This document shows positions 25,301 to 35,288 of a DNA stretch of 50,754 bases, piece by piece. Source of the stretch: Flavobacteriaceae bacterium (GTDB lineage: Bacteria > Bacteroidota > Bacteroidia > UKL13-3); contig SHWZ01000013.1 in the NCBI GenBank assembly GCA_009693575.1, forward strand, positions 1 to 50,754. Reading direction: 5' to 3'. Every line of letters begins with the position of its first letter. Position 1 is the first letter of the stretch. Below the pieces are notes generated by a model that worked only from the letters and a program-made list of their open reading frames with translations, did no database searches and had not been told where the DNA came from. The position numbers and the translations under genes were made by a program.

Positions 25301-25840
25301 GTGAATATCAGCAAGCCATTTCTTAGGTTAACAAGTTTTTTGCTGTTGGGCATTTTGTCTTTTACCAATTCTTTCGGGCAGGCAAAAGATTCGACAAGCA
25401 ATGCAAAACCAGCTCACTCACCAAAGAAAGCTGTTATACTTTCAGCTCTGCTTCCCGGTGCGGGGCAGGTGTATAATAAGAAAGCTTGGAAGGTGCCAAT
25501 CATATATGCTCTAGGTGGTACTTGTATTTATTTTGCTTCGATAAACTATCAAAATTATATCAATTTTCGAAATGGGTTCAGGTATGTGAGCGACACCTCT
25601 AATCACACCACCATGTATTTTATTTCCGGGGTGGGCTACAACAAAGATGGGCTGCAGATTGGCCGTGACGATGCCCGCAAAATGCGTGACCTATTTATTA
25701 TTGGCACGTTGGCTACCTACGCCCTCAACCTTCTTGATGCTAATGTGGACGCACAGCTTTTCGACTTCGATATGAGCGATAACCTGACCCTTAGCTACCA
25801 ACTGACAGGACTGGGGTTCGGGGTGAGGTTGAAATTTTGA
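25301..25840 (+). CDS. DUF5683 domain membrane/envelope protein
   Basis: This 179-aa protein starts at a GTG and opens with a signal peptide (LRLTSFLLLGILSFTNSFGQ). The DUF5683 core follows: SPKKAVILSALLPGAGQVYN, then a hydrophobic helix (VPIIYALGGTCIYFASINY) and YQNYINFRNGFRYVSD. A second hydrophobic segment is LFIIGTLATYALNLLDANVDAQLFDFD. Function of the family is unknown; it is envelope-associated and frequently next to parAB in Bacteroidota, as here, 66 bp behind parB. In other genomes I recall dapB or lepB following it; here an opposing metalloprotease gene follows instead. The start choice is supported by the signal peptide and by the -7 box at 25289-25296. Confidence 0.8.
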   Translation: MNISKPFLRLTSFLLLGILSFTNSFGQAKDSTSNAKPAHSPKKAVILSALLPGAGQVYNKKAWKVPIIYALGGTCIYFASINYQNYINFRNGFRYVSDTSNHTTMYFISGVGYNKDGLQIGRDDARKMRDLFIIGTLATYALNLLDANVDAQLFDFDMSDNLTLSYQLTGLGFGVRLKF

Positions 25841-25845
25841 AAGTG

Positions 25846-27948
25846 CTATTCTATCACCACCTTTTGCGAAGCAACCCCAGCAAGCGTTTCAAGCCTAATA
25901 AGGTATATTCCTTTAGGCAGGTTGGCGGTTGAAATGGTGGTGGAATGACTTCCTGCTGCAAAAATAGTTGGCTCACCCAAATTCACTTCCCGTCCTGCCA
26001 TGTCAAACATCCTTAAAGTGGCAGTCCCTGCTTTTTCCAATTCATACGATACGGTGAAAGCTGAAGCGGCTGGATTGGGAAAAACAGACAAGTTGAATCT
26101 ATTCTCTGAAGGCAAATTCCCTATACCATTCGTAAAATTACCAATATTGATATTATCAATGTAAATATTGTTGCCTTCGCCACTGCTGATGAATTCGAAC
26201 TTGAGAATAGCATTGTGAACATTGCCTAGCCCAGTCATTTTTACAACCTCACGCCTCCAATCAGCCGCAGAACTTGGTTTGTAATTGGAATTCTGGATGC
26301 CTTTGTTGGCCAAAGCCACGCTGGCTTTGTTGTAAAGACTTTTCCAAGTGAAGCCACAATCGGTGCTCACCCGCACTCGAAGACGATCAGTGCTCATACT
26401 ACTACGTTGTGCATGACTCAGGTAAAACTCTAAAGTAGGCTGAGTGGTATTCATCAAATCGAATGGTGCAATCATAAATGAAATAGTGTCTCCAGGTTCG
26501 GTGTTGTTGTAGTTGAACACATATAAGGATGCAGCTCCTGCGTATGTGGCCAAGTTAGTCCTTGTCCATTTGAATGCACCGTTGGTAAGTGACCAACCTG
26601 AGTAAGGAAAATTTGCAGTTTCAAGTCCTTCCGTAAATGGTATTTTGATGCTTGAAACCGCCGGAATAACATTGGCAAAAAAGGTTTTCGTAATTGAATT
26701 ACTCCCAGTCGCATTAATCACTTTTAGTGTCACTGCTTGCAGGCCAGCTGTGTTATAGGTAATACTTGGATTTTTTACAGATGAGGTGGCAGGTGTACCG
26801 TTCACAAAAGACCATTCGTAGGTAGCAGGTTTGCCGTGCCAACTTATATCCTTGAAACCCATACTGCTGCCTTGGCACACGTTAGGGAAATCAGAAATAA
26901 AATCGGCGATGGGTGCACATAAAGGCTTGTTGGTAGTATCAAATACCCCTGTGGCTTTTTGGTTGGTAACGCTTACCAACTTGCTGCGGTAAACATTGAA
27001 AATTTGGTCGATGACTGCTTTTTGCCCCTCCGAAAACATATTTTGACACACACCGTCCGAATAGTCCATATAATTTTCGGTTTGATCAGGCAAGTCAGGA
27101 AAATCATTGGTGCAGGAGTTGCGGCTGCTAGGGCATCCATTCGTAGCTGTAGAGCAAGGTGGTGTATCGCTTATGCCTTCCACTATTGGGCCTGAACCTG
27201 TACAGCTTCCTTGAAAAGTATGAAACAAACCAAGCCAATGACCTACTTCGTGGGTAAGTACTCGGCCTTTTGAATCCTGAATGGCAGCAGTGCCAATAGA
27301 TCCCAAATAATCGGCACGACAAGTGACACCATCTGTGCTCGCAGGCCCCCATCCTGAGCCAGGAAACTGAGCATAACCAAGGGTTATCCATCCAGTGCCA
27401 TCGTCGCTAATAGATTTCACTACCCACACATTCAGGTATTTTTTGCTATCCCAGTAGCTCACTTTCTTAAAATCTTGGCCATCTTGATCTGCATCGTTAG
27501 TCAAATTTGAAACTATTCGATTAATGCCATCTGTGCAATTTCCACTGGGGTCAATGGTTGCTAAACGAAACTCAACCTCACAGTCAGCAGCTACTCCTGA
27601 GAAAATGGAACGAGTCTTTGATTTGTCAGCATTTTTGCGGCCAAAGTCCTCGTTCAATATCCGCATCTGGTCCAGTATCTGATCTCTCGAAATATTCTCA
27701 GGGCCGTATTCATGCAGCACATGAAATACTACAGGTATAATCCGAATAGTGCCACGGGTGCCAGCATTGTACTTGGCATTTTTGACAGCCTCAGTTTGCA
27801 ATTGCTCTACTTCTTTTGCAAGATTGGGGTTCTGCTTGGCAGCTCTTTCAACATATAAATCATCAGTTCCGCAGCGATGCTTCATTTGAGCCTGTGTTGC
27901 AAATCCTCCTGTTAGCATCAGCAGAGCGGTGAGTATCCTATAATTCAT
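25846..27948 (-). CDS. M43 (pappalysin-like) metalloprotease with T9SS type A sorting domain
   Basis: This is a secreted zinc protease of 700 aa with signal peptide MNYRILTALLMLTGGFATQAQ. The propeptide and catalytic region contain the extended zinc site HEVGHWLGLFH (residues 233-243) and a Met-turn in NYMDYSD (Met294), both diagnostic of M43/metzincins. A PKD domain (about 345-425, PVADFISDFPNVC to TLKVINATGSNS) and a cleaved-adhesin/MAM-like jelly-roll (about 435-605) follow. The last 80 residues (FNLSVFPNPAASAFTVSYE, LPKGIYLIRLE) are the type A T9SS signal. All catalytic residues are intact. It probably acts outside the cell on proteins; the substrate is unknown. Confidence 0.94.
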   Translation of the reverse strand: MNYRILTALLMLTGGFATQAQMKHRCGTDDLYVERAAKQNPNLAKEVEQLQTEAVKNAKYNAGTRGTIRIIPVVFHVLHEYGPENISRDQILDQMRILNEDFGRKNADKSKTRSIFSGVAADCEVEFRLATIDPSGNCTDGINRIVSNLTNDADQDGQDFKKVSYWDSKKYLNVWVVKSISDDGTGWITLGYAQFPGSGWGPASTDGVTCRADYLGSIGTAAIQDSKGRVLTHEVGHWLGLFHTFQGSCTGSGPIVEGISDTPPCSTATNGCPSSRNSCTNDFPDLPDQTENYMDYSDGVCQNMFSEGQKAVIDQIFNVYRSKLVSVTNQKATGVFDTTNKPLCAPIADFISDFPNVCQGSSMGFKDISWHGKPATYEWSFVNGTPATSSVKNPSITYNTAGLQAVTLKVINATGSNSITKTFFANVIPAVSSIKIPFTEGLETANFPYSGWSLTNGAFKWTRTNLATYAGAASLYVFNYNNTEPGDTISFMIAPFDLMNTTQPTLEFYLSHAQRSSMSTDRLRVRVSTDCGFTWKSLYNKASVALANKGIQNSNYKPSSAADWRREVVKMTGLGNVHNAILKFEFISSGEGNNIYIDNINIGNFTNGIGNLPSENRFNLSVFPNPAASAFTVSYELEKAGTATLRMFDMAGREVNLGEPTIFAAGSHSTTISTANLPKGIYLIRLETLAGVASQKVVIE

Positions 27949-28001
27949 GGCTATAAATTGGGGTACAGTAAATTTGGTTAGCGGGTTGGTTAAACAGTTT
28001 T

Positions 28002-28520
28002 TTAGGATGACAGATATTTTTCAAACCCCATTTTCTCCAATCGGGTTGCTTTTTCCTCAACTTCGGCTTGCAAAGCGGCTTTGTAATCGGTTATTCGTTT
28101 CACAAGGGTTGGTTCTCCAGTGGCTATTATTTGTGCGGCAAGCAGTCCGGCATTCTTTGCCCCGTTGATGGCCATGGTAGCTACAGGCACACCGGCTGGC
28201 ATTTGCACAATGGATAAAAGCGAGTCGAGCCCGCTCAGGCTTTTGCTTTGGATAGGCACACCAATAACGGGTAGCGAAGTAATGCTGGCCACCATGCCTG
28301 GCAAATGTGCAGCCCCTCCGGCCCCAGCAATTATTACTTTAAAACCCTGCCCTGCGGCGTGTTCAGCAAAATCGTACATACGTTTGGGTGTGCGGTGTGC
28401 ACTTACTACCGTGAGATGAAACCCAATGCCCAAATCTTCCAATATTTTGGCGGCATCCTGCATCACTGCAAGGTCAGAATCTGAACCCATGATGATAGCC
28501 ACCAGCTTGTCGTTGTTCAT
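28002..28520 (-). CDS. purE: 5-(carboxyamino)imidazole ribonucleotide mutase
   Basis: PurE (class I) converts N5-CAIR to CAIR in purine synthesis. The 172-aa product shows the phosphate-binding GSDSDL (residues 12-17), the catalytic SAHRTP with His42, and the [15 protein letters not shown] and [19 protein letters not shown] segments. PurK, its usual partner, is not adjacent. The C-terminus is slightly longer than the E. coli form and ends in a charged helix. A TACATTTG box lies 25 nt upstream of the ATG. Confidence 0.96.
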   Translation of the reverse strand: MNNDKLVAIIMGSDSDLAVMQDAAKILEDLGIGFHLTVVSAHRTPKRMYDFAEHAAGQGFKVIIAGAGGAAHLPGMVASITSLPVIGVPIQSKSLSGLDSLLSIVQMPAGVPVATMAINGAKNAGLLAAQIIATGEPTLVKRITDYKAALQAEVEEKATRLEKMGFEKYLSS

Positions 28521-28545
28521 TCGTTAGTTTTTTAGAAAAGTAGTG

Positions 28546-28553
28546 CAAATGTA
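28546..28553 (-). promoter_or_regulatory. -7 box of purE
   Basis: TACATTTG on the minus strand, 25 nt before the ATG, predicts a leader of about 20 nt. No clear -33 TTG is seen. Confidence 0.5.
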
Positions 28554-28725
28554 GTTTGGGAAACAAATGCGGGAATGCGGGAATGTAAAAATGTGTTTCA
28601 GCAAATGGAGCAAAGTCAATGAACCAATTAAGGCGACAGAGGTTTTGTATAAATTAGGATTTCGATTTCCAGCCTTAGTTCGTAACTCGTAATTCCCAAT
28701 TCATAAATCCACTGCCAACCCCCAT

Positions 28726-28756
28726 TTGCCCACTACCCCCTATCGGCCTATCTTTG
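28726..28756 (+). promoter_or_regulatory. secDF promoter
   Basis: A -33 TTG (28726-28728) is followed after exactly 20 nt by TATCTTTG (28749-28756), a full match to the Bacteroidota consensus. The predicted leader is about 75 nt. The rest of the 316-bp gap between purE and secDF holds no ORF I can support. Confidence 0.7.
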
Positions 28757-28836
28757 CCCCTCATTTTTTGAAACCATCAAATCAACACATTAACTAAACC
28801 CCTACGGGGATAAGACATACAACGTAAAAAAAGAGA

Positions 28837-31719
28837 ATGAAAAATAAAGGTTCCATCCGGTTTTTTGCCATTGCCTTTGCAGTGGTCTGTCTGTTTCAGC
28901 TGTCGTTCACAGCCATCACCTATTTTGTAGAAGAAGACGCAAGAGACTTTGCCAGCGGTGGCAAAACGCCTGACGACCGCAAGAAATTGGAGAAGCAATT
29001 CCTCGATTCTGTGGGCAACGAATCAGCTTTCCCTCTTTTGGGATTCACCTACAAAGAATGCAAGGAGCGGGAGATAAATCTTGGTCTTGACTTGAAAGGT
29101 GGTATGAACGTAACCCTGGAGGTGAGCATACCCGAACTTATACGCAACCTGAGCAAGAATAATCAGAGTGCGTCGTTCAACAATGCGATGGCCGATGCGG
29201 TGAAAGCTGCCGAAAGCAGTCAGGAAGATTTTGTGAGTTTATTTGAGAATAGCTTCAAAAAGCTGTCGCCAAACGATAAGCTGGCTGCCATATTTGCCAA
29301 CAAAGACAATAAAGATTTCGTAAAATCTTCATCGAGCAACGATGAAGTAATCAAATACATCCGCAAGGAATCAGACCAAGCCATTGACCGCTCGTTCCAG
29401 ATTCTCCGCAGCAGGATTGACAAGTTTGGTACATCGCAGCCCAAGATCCAAAAGTTGGGCAACAGTGGCCGCATATTGGTGGAACTGCCAGGTGTGGACG
29501 ACCCTGCCCGTGTACGTAAACTACTGCAGGGAACTGCCAAGCTGGAGTTTTTCAGGACCTACGAAAACGAACAATTTGTTCCCTATTTCACAAGTATCAA
29601 TAACTTTTTGCGTGGCCGATTGGCAGGCGAAACCGATAGCAGTGCAGCGACTGACACCACAGCCGAAGCTCGCCGCCGCAAGGCTGTGCAGGATTCTGTG
29701 CCTCTTTTCAAATACCTGACTCCAAACACTTACGAAAAAGGCGAACTGGTGAAAGGTGCGATGATTGGCTTTGTGGCTGTGAAAGACACTGGCAAGGTGA
29801 ACACCTACCTGAACATGAGTAAAGCCGCTAACATAGTGCCTGCCGATATGCGGTTCTTGTGGAGTGCTAAAGTTTCCGAAAGAAATAAATCGTTCTTGGA
29901 ACTTTATGTAATAAAAACTGAACGTGGCAACGAGCCTGTGCTGGCTGGAGATGTAGTGGTGGATGCCTACAAAGACGTGAACCAATCGGGCTCAATCGAA
30001 GTATCCATGAGCATGAATGGGCAAGGTGCCAGCAACTGGGCCAGGATAACTGGACAGAATAAAGGAAAATGTGTAGCCATCGTTCTGGACGACGTAGTTT
30101 ACTCAGCACCGAACGTGAACGACCAGATAACGGGTGGCCGCTCATCTATTAGTGGAAACTTTGACCAAAACGAAGCAAGTGACCTTGCCAACATATTGAA
30201 GGCTGGTAAACTGCCAGCCCCTGCCCGCATTGTAGAAGAAGCTGTTGTAGGTCCAACCCTTGGTGCCGACAATATCCAATCAGGATTGCTTTCGTTCATC
30301 ATAGCCTTGCTATTGGTGCTAGTATTCATGGTTCTATACTACAGCAATGCTGGATGGGTAGCAAACATTGCCCTATTCTGCAACGTATTCTTTATCATGG
30401 GTGTGCTGGCCTCGCTCAATGCGGTGCTCACCATGCCCGGTATTGCGGGTATCGTGCTCACCATCGGTCTGTCGGTGGATGCCAACATACTTATTTTTGA
30501 ACGTATAAGAGAAGAACTCCTGCACGGCAAGGGCACAACGAATGCCATTCGAGATGGCTACAAAGGGGCAATGAGTTCTATCTTGGATAGTAATATAACA
30601 ACACTGCTGTTGGGTATCATTCTTTACATATTCGGTTCGGGCCCTATCCAAGGTTTTGCCACCACCCTTATCATCGGTATCCTCACTTCGTTGTTCTCGG
30701 CCATCTTCATCACACGTCTCATATTTGAGAAGTGGATGAGCAAAGACCGTGAGATTCGCTTCTCTACTAATTTTAGCCATGGAGCATTCAAAAACATCAA
30801 TATTAATTGGGTTGGCCATCGCCGCAAATACTATATCTTCAGTGCTATTCTAATTGCTGCGGGAATCATAAGTGCGAGCACCAAAGGCTTCAACTTTGGT
30901 GTCAGCTTCCAAGGTGGACGTAGCTACACCGTTCAGTTTCAAAAGGCAGTTGGAAACAACGAAGTACGTGAATCATTGAAAACTCCATTTGGTGAACTTG
31001 CACCTGAAGTAAAAACATTTGGGTCGGAAGAAGTGAAGAAAATCACTACGGCCTATATGATAAACAGCACCGACCTGCAAGCTGATAGCATTGTGGAAGC
31101 TAAGATGGAGGCTGGCTTGGAAAGCAAATTTCCAGGCAATACCTACACCGTAATTAAAATACAGAAAGTAGGCCCTACCATAGCCGACGACATTAAGCAA
31201 AAGGCCATCTGGAGTGTATTGGGAGCCTGTGTGCTCATGTTCTTGTTCATCTTTGTGCGATTCAACAAATGGCAGTACGGCCTTGGTGCTACGGCTGCCC
31301 TTTTCCATGACGTGCTGATTGTACTTTCCTGCTTCACTCTGCTCAATGGCGTTGTGCCTTTTGCCCTTGAAATAGACGAGGACTTCATAGCAGCCATCCT
31401 TACGGTAATGGGCTATTCCATGACCGATACTGTGGTTGTGTTTGACAGGATAAGAGAGTACTTGACCGTGAAAAAGAAACGAGAACTGGAAGGTGAAGAA
31501 AAGATCACCGTGATAAACATGGCCTTGAACAATACCCTAAGCCGTACCTTGATCACTTCACTTACAATCTTTATTGTACTGTTGGCCATCTTCCTCTTCG
31601 GTGGCGAAGTTATCCGTGGCTTCTCCTTCTCATTGCTTATCGGTATCGTTATCGGAACGTATTCATCTATCTGCATAGCTACTCCTATCGTTATTGATTT
31701 CGACAGGAAAGACAAGTAA
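28837..31719 (+). CDS. secDF: Protein translocase subunit SecDF (fused)
   Basis: SecDF is an RND-type membrane protein that uses the proton gradient to pull preproteins out of the SecYEG channel. In Bacteroidota the SecD and SecF halves are fused, as in this 960-aa protein. The first membrane helix is at about residues 7-27. The SecD motif LGLDLKGGMNVTLEV follows at about 86, then the P1 periplasmic domain. The SecD helix bundle includes GIAGIVLTIGLSVDANILIFE with the key Asp. The SecF half opens with FNFGVSFQGGRSYTVQF and contains TVMGYSMTDTVVVFDRIRE. All functional motifs are present. Its output feeds the many signal-peptide and T9SS proteins encoded here. A strong terminator follows. Confidence 0.97.
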   Translation: MKNKGSIRFFAIAFAVVCLFQLSFTAITYFVEEDARDFASGGKTPDDRKKLEKQFLDSVGNESAFPLLGFTYKECKEREINLGLDLKGGMNVTLEVSIPELIRNLSKNNQSASFNNAMADAVKAAESSQEDFVSLFENSFKKLSPNDKLAAIFANKDNKDFVKSSSSNDEVIKYIRKESDQAIDRSFQILRSRIDKFGTSQPKIQKLGNSGRILVELPGVDDPARVRKLLQGTAKLEFFRTYENEQFVPYFTSINNFLRGRLAGETDSSAATDTTAEARRRKAVQDSVPLFKYLTPNTYEKGELVKGAMIGFVAVKDTGKVNTYLNMSKAANIVPADMRFLWSAKVSERNKSFLELYVIKTERGNEPVLAGDVVVDAYKDVNQSGSIEVSMSMNGQGASNWARITGQNKGKCVAIVLDDVVYSAPNVNDQITGGRSSISGNFDQNEASDLANILKAGKLPAPARIVEEAVVGPTLGADNIQSGLLSFIIALLLVLVFMVLYYSNAGWVANIALFCNVFFIMGVLASLNAVLTMPGIAGIVLTIGLSVDANILIFERIREELLHGKGTTNAIRDGYKGAMSSILDSNITTLLLGIILYIFGSGPIQGFATTLIIGILTSLFSAIFITRLIFEKWMSKDREIRFSTNFSHGAFKNININWVGHRRKYYIFSAILIAAGIISASTKGFNFGVSFQGGRSYTVQFQKAVGNNEVRESLKTPFGELAPEVKTFGSEEVKKITTAYMINSTDLQADSIVEAKMEAGLESKFPGNTYTVIKIQKVGPTIADDIKQKAIWSVLGACVLMFLFIFVRFNKWQYGLGATAALFHDVLIVLSCFTLLNGVVPFALEIDEDFIAAILTVMGYSMTDTVVVFDRIREYLTVKKKRELEGEEKITVINMALNNTLSRTLITSLTIFIVLLAIFLFGGEVIRGFSFSLLIGIVIGTYSSICIATPIVIDFDRKDK

Positions 31720-31757
31720 ATAAGAGTTGCGATTTCGGATCCGACATAAAATAAACG

Positions 31758-31784
31758 AAAGCCCTGCCTATATGGCAGGGCTTT
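31758..31784. terminator. Terminator downstream of secDF
   Basis: An 11-bp stem, AAAGCCCTGCC with GGCAGGGCTTT, encloses loop TATAT and is followed by TTGTTTT on the plus strand. It lies 38 nt after the secDF stop. Confidence 0.9.
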
Positions 31785-31965
31785 TTGTTTTCTCCTGTTG
31801 CTCGTGAGGTGCCAGCCAAGCCTAACAGGCATACTCTTACAATTGGAGTCTCCCAAAAAAATGAAACTAATTTTTCATGCCTAGCCTTTCAACCCGAATT
31901 TCGCAGCCAGCCCTCAAAGGGGGTAACACATTCAAAGAGACCCAAAAGGAAGTAATACCTTACCG

Positions 31966-31994
31966 AATCAACGAATTAACAAATCAACGAATTA
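31966..31994 (+). repeat. 16-bp-period direct repeat immediately upstream of eno
   Basis: AATCAACGAATTA occurs at 31966-31978 and again at 31982-31994, ending 4 nt before the eno ATG. This AT-rich tandem repeat is in the 5' leader and could influence translation initiation. No -7 box was found in the 279-bp gap between secDF and eno, which otherwise holds the terminator and a short dyad (ATGAAA/TTTCAT, near 31861-31878). Confidence 0.5.
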
Positions 31995-31995
31995 G

Positions 31996-33288
<1,293 letters not shown>

Positions 33289-33311
33289 TTTTCCTTTGCA
33301 GTGTACGGATC

Positions 33312-33614
33312 ATGCAAGTCTTAAAATACCTCAAAAACAAGTATGTTATCACTACGCTAGTGTTCATCTTGTGGCTGCTTTTTTTTGACAAAAACAACAT
33401 GGGAGATCAGCGACAGCGTTGGTTGGAATACAACAAGTTGAAAGACCAGTCAAAATATTACGAAGAGGAAATAGCCAAGGCAAAGAAAGATCGTGACGAA
33501 ATTTTTACCAGCCCAAGAACTTTGGAGAAATTTGCTCGCGAAAAATATATGATGAAAAAGGACGGTGAAGAACTGTTCATCATCATGGATACCACTGCAA
33601 AAGAGGTGAACTAA
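33312..33614 (+). CDS. DivIC/FtsB-family septum formation initiator
   Basis: This is a 100-aa bitopic protein. A single membrane helix (about residues 10-26, KYVITTLVFILWLLFFD) is followed by a coiled coil (YNKLKDQSKYYEEEIAKAKK). A short C-terminal module has the family motif SPRTLEKFAREKYMMKKDGE. Such proteins join FtsL and FtsQ at the division septum and help activate septal peptidoglycan synthesis. It sits 24 bp behind eno. It could be called FtsB or DivIC; the Bacteroidota forms are usually assigned to the general family only. Confidence 0.88.
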   Translation: MQVLKYLKNKYVITTLVFILWLLFFDKNNMGDQRQRWLEYNKLKDQSKYYEEEIAKAKKDRDEIFTSPRTLEKFAREKYMMKKDGEELFIIMDTTAKEVN

Positions 33615-33643
33615 AGAAGTTTATAGCTTAATTGCAAAGCAAG

Positions 33644-33651
33644 TACCTTTG
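33644..33651 (+). promoter_or_regulatory. -7 box abutting the flavin reductase start (leaderless candidate)
   Basis: TACCTTTG is followed by 5 nt and then the GTG start. The same box with the same 5-nt gap occurs at 38941-38948 before another gene. Confidence 0.55.
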
Positions 33652-33656
33652 CGGCA

Positions 33657-34514
33657 GTGTACAAAGTTTTCGACCCAAAAGAATTATCGCCCGTTGAATT
33701 GCAGGGATTGCTGCAAGGAGCCATAGCCCCTCGCCCCATCTGTTTTGCCAGCACCATCGATAAGGATGGTAACCCAAACCTGAGCCCATTTAGCTTTTTC
33801 AATATATTTGGAAACAACCCACCGATACTGGTGTTTTCGCCTGCCCGCAGGGTGAGGGACAATACCACCAAACATACATTGGAAAATGTGATGGAAGTGG
33901 CGGAAGTGTGCATCAACGTGGTAACCTACAATATGGTGTGGCAAACATCCTTGGCTAGTACTGAGTATGAAAAAGGCATAGATGAATTTGAAAAGGCGGG
34001 TTTTGGCAAAGAGCCTTCCCTGCATATAAAACCTTGGCGAGTGAAGGAAAGCCCTGTGAACTTGGAGTGCAGGGTAATGGAGGTGAAACCCATTGGCGAT
34101 GCCGGTGGTGCCGGCAACCTTGTTATCTGCGAAGTGATACATATACATGTGGATGAAAATATACTGGATGCCAGCGGCAAAAAGATAGACCAGCAAAAGA
34201 TAAACTTGGTGGCAAGACTTGGCGGAGATTGGTATTGCCAAACGGATGGAGCCTTGTTTGAAATAGAGAAGCCATTACGAAACAAAGGAATTGGTGTGGA
34301 CAGGATTCCTGAAAACATACGCCTAAGTCAACTACTCACTGGCAACGACCTCGGACAGCTTGCTAACGTAGAGACCCTCCCAACGGCAGAAGAAATACAG
34401 ACCGTATCGCCCAACTTGGCACAAAAAAGTGAACTGGAGAAACACCGAATAGCCAAAGAATTATTACTCCAAAAACAAGTACACGAAGCCTGGAAAGTGC
34501 TGCTAAGCGAATAA
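33657..34514 (+). CDS. Flavin reductase family protein (FMN-binding split barrel)
   Basis: The 285-aa protein has an N-terminal flavin-reductase-like split barrel. GAIAPRPICFASTIDKDGNP and LSPFSFFNIFGNNPPILVFS are the FMN-phosphate-binding strands, and CINVVTYNMVWQTSLAST and CRVMEVKPIGDAGGAGNLVI complete the domain. A helical C-terminal extension of about 75 residues follows (QTVSPNLAQKSELEKHRIAK). It probably reduces flavin with NAD(P)H or supplies it to a partner oxygenase; the partner is not evident nearby. The start is GTG; the family N-terminus (KVFDPKELSP) and the -7 box 5 nt upstream both support it. Confidence 0.85.
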   Translation: MYKVFDPKELSPVELQGLLQGAIAPRPICFASTIDKDGNPNLSPFSFFNIFGNNPPILVFSPARRVRDNTTKHTLENVMEVAEVCINVVTYNMVWQTSLASTEYEKGIDEFEKAGFGKEPSLHIKPWRVKESPVNLECRVMEVKPIGDAGGAGNLVICEVIHIHVDENILDASGKKIDQQKINLVARLGGDWYCQTDGALFEIEKPLRNKGIGVDRIPENIRLSQLLTGNDLGQLANVETLPTAEEIQTVSPNLAQKSELEKHRIAKELLLQKQVHEAWKVLLSE

Positions 34515-34537
34515 AGAAGATGTATGTCCGTCTGAGT

Positions 34538-34594
34538 TTATCGAAGACCTACCTTCGATAATGTTTCGACAACCCATCGGCAACCCTTCGATAA
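34538..34594. repeat. REP-like TTATCGAAG/CTTCGATAA element
   Basis: TTATCGAAG (34538-34546) pairs perfectly with CTTCGATAA (34553-34561) across a 6-nt loop. A second CTTCGATAA follows at 34586-34594. The context GTCTGAGTTTATCGAAGACC resembles the dispersed TCTGAGCTTGTCGAAG repeats I recall from many Bacteroidota genomes. It lies between the flavin reductase and the ABC ATPase and has no T-run. Confidence 0.6.
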
Positions 34595-34647
34595 TCTCTG
34601 GGTGGCAGTAATTAAGCACTAAAAACTATAAACAAAGAACTAAAAAC

Positions 34648-35280
34648 TTGTTCACAATACATGCCACAAACATCGAAAAACGATTCGGACAACAAACCCT
34701 GTTTTCTGGTTTCGATTATTCGTTTCAGTCTCCTGAAAGCTATGCCCTGCTTGGGCAAAATGGCTCAGGCAAAAGCACGATGTTGCAACTATTGTATGGC
34801 TACATGCTGCAAGGAAAAGGCACGATAGAATGGCAACTTGATGGTAAAATAATTGAGCCCGACCAAGTGCATCAGTATATTGCATTTGCTGCACCCTACC
34901 TTGAACTGATAGAAGAACTAACAACGGTGGAGATGATGGATTACCATTTCAAGTTTAAGAAAAGACTGTTGGGAAACAATGTTATCCTAGAGAAAGTAGG
35001 ATTGGTAAATGCAGCAGATAAGCCAATCAAACACTTTTCTTCTGGCATGAAACAACGGCTGAAACTCGCCTTGGCTTTCTTTGCCGACACCCCTGCACTA
35101 TTCTTGGATGAGCCTTGCACCAACCTTGATGCTAACGGGGTCGCCATTTACAAATCATTGATAGAAATCCACGGTCAAGGACGACTCATCGTACTGGCAA
35201 GCAACGACGAAACTGAATATGGCTTTTGCCAACACAAGATTCTGCTTAGCCAAAAAACTACTGGCCTTACTTTTGCCTAA
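34648..35280 (+). CDS. ABC transporter ATP-binding protein (stand-alone)
   Basis: This is a 210-aa single ATPase domain. Walker A is GQNGSGKST (36-44), the signature is HFSSGMKQRLKLAL (about 130-143), and Walker B is ALFLDEP with the D-loop TNLDANG. The position of the switch histidine reads LASNDETEY, so Asn appears to replace His. No permease gene is next to it, so its membrane partner is elsewhere or it works as a soluble factor. It is 8 bp upstream of a LolA-like gene, which suggests a role in envelope lipoprotein handling, but this is inference. The start is a TTG; no in-frame ATG precedes Walker A. Confidence 0.85.
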   Translation: MFTIHATNIEKRFGQQTLFSGFDYSFQSPESYALLGQNGSGKSTMLQLLYGYMLQGKGTIEWQLDGKIIEPDQVHQYIAFAAPYLELIEELTTVEMMDYHFKFKKRLLGNNVILEKVGLVNAADKPIKHFSSGMKQRLKLALAFFADTPALFLDEPCTNLDANGVAIYKSLIEIHGQGRLIVLASNDETEYGFCQHKILLSQKTTGLTFA

Positions 35281-35288
35281 TTAACAAC

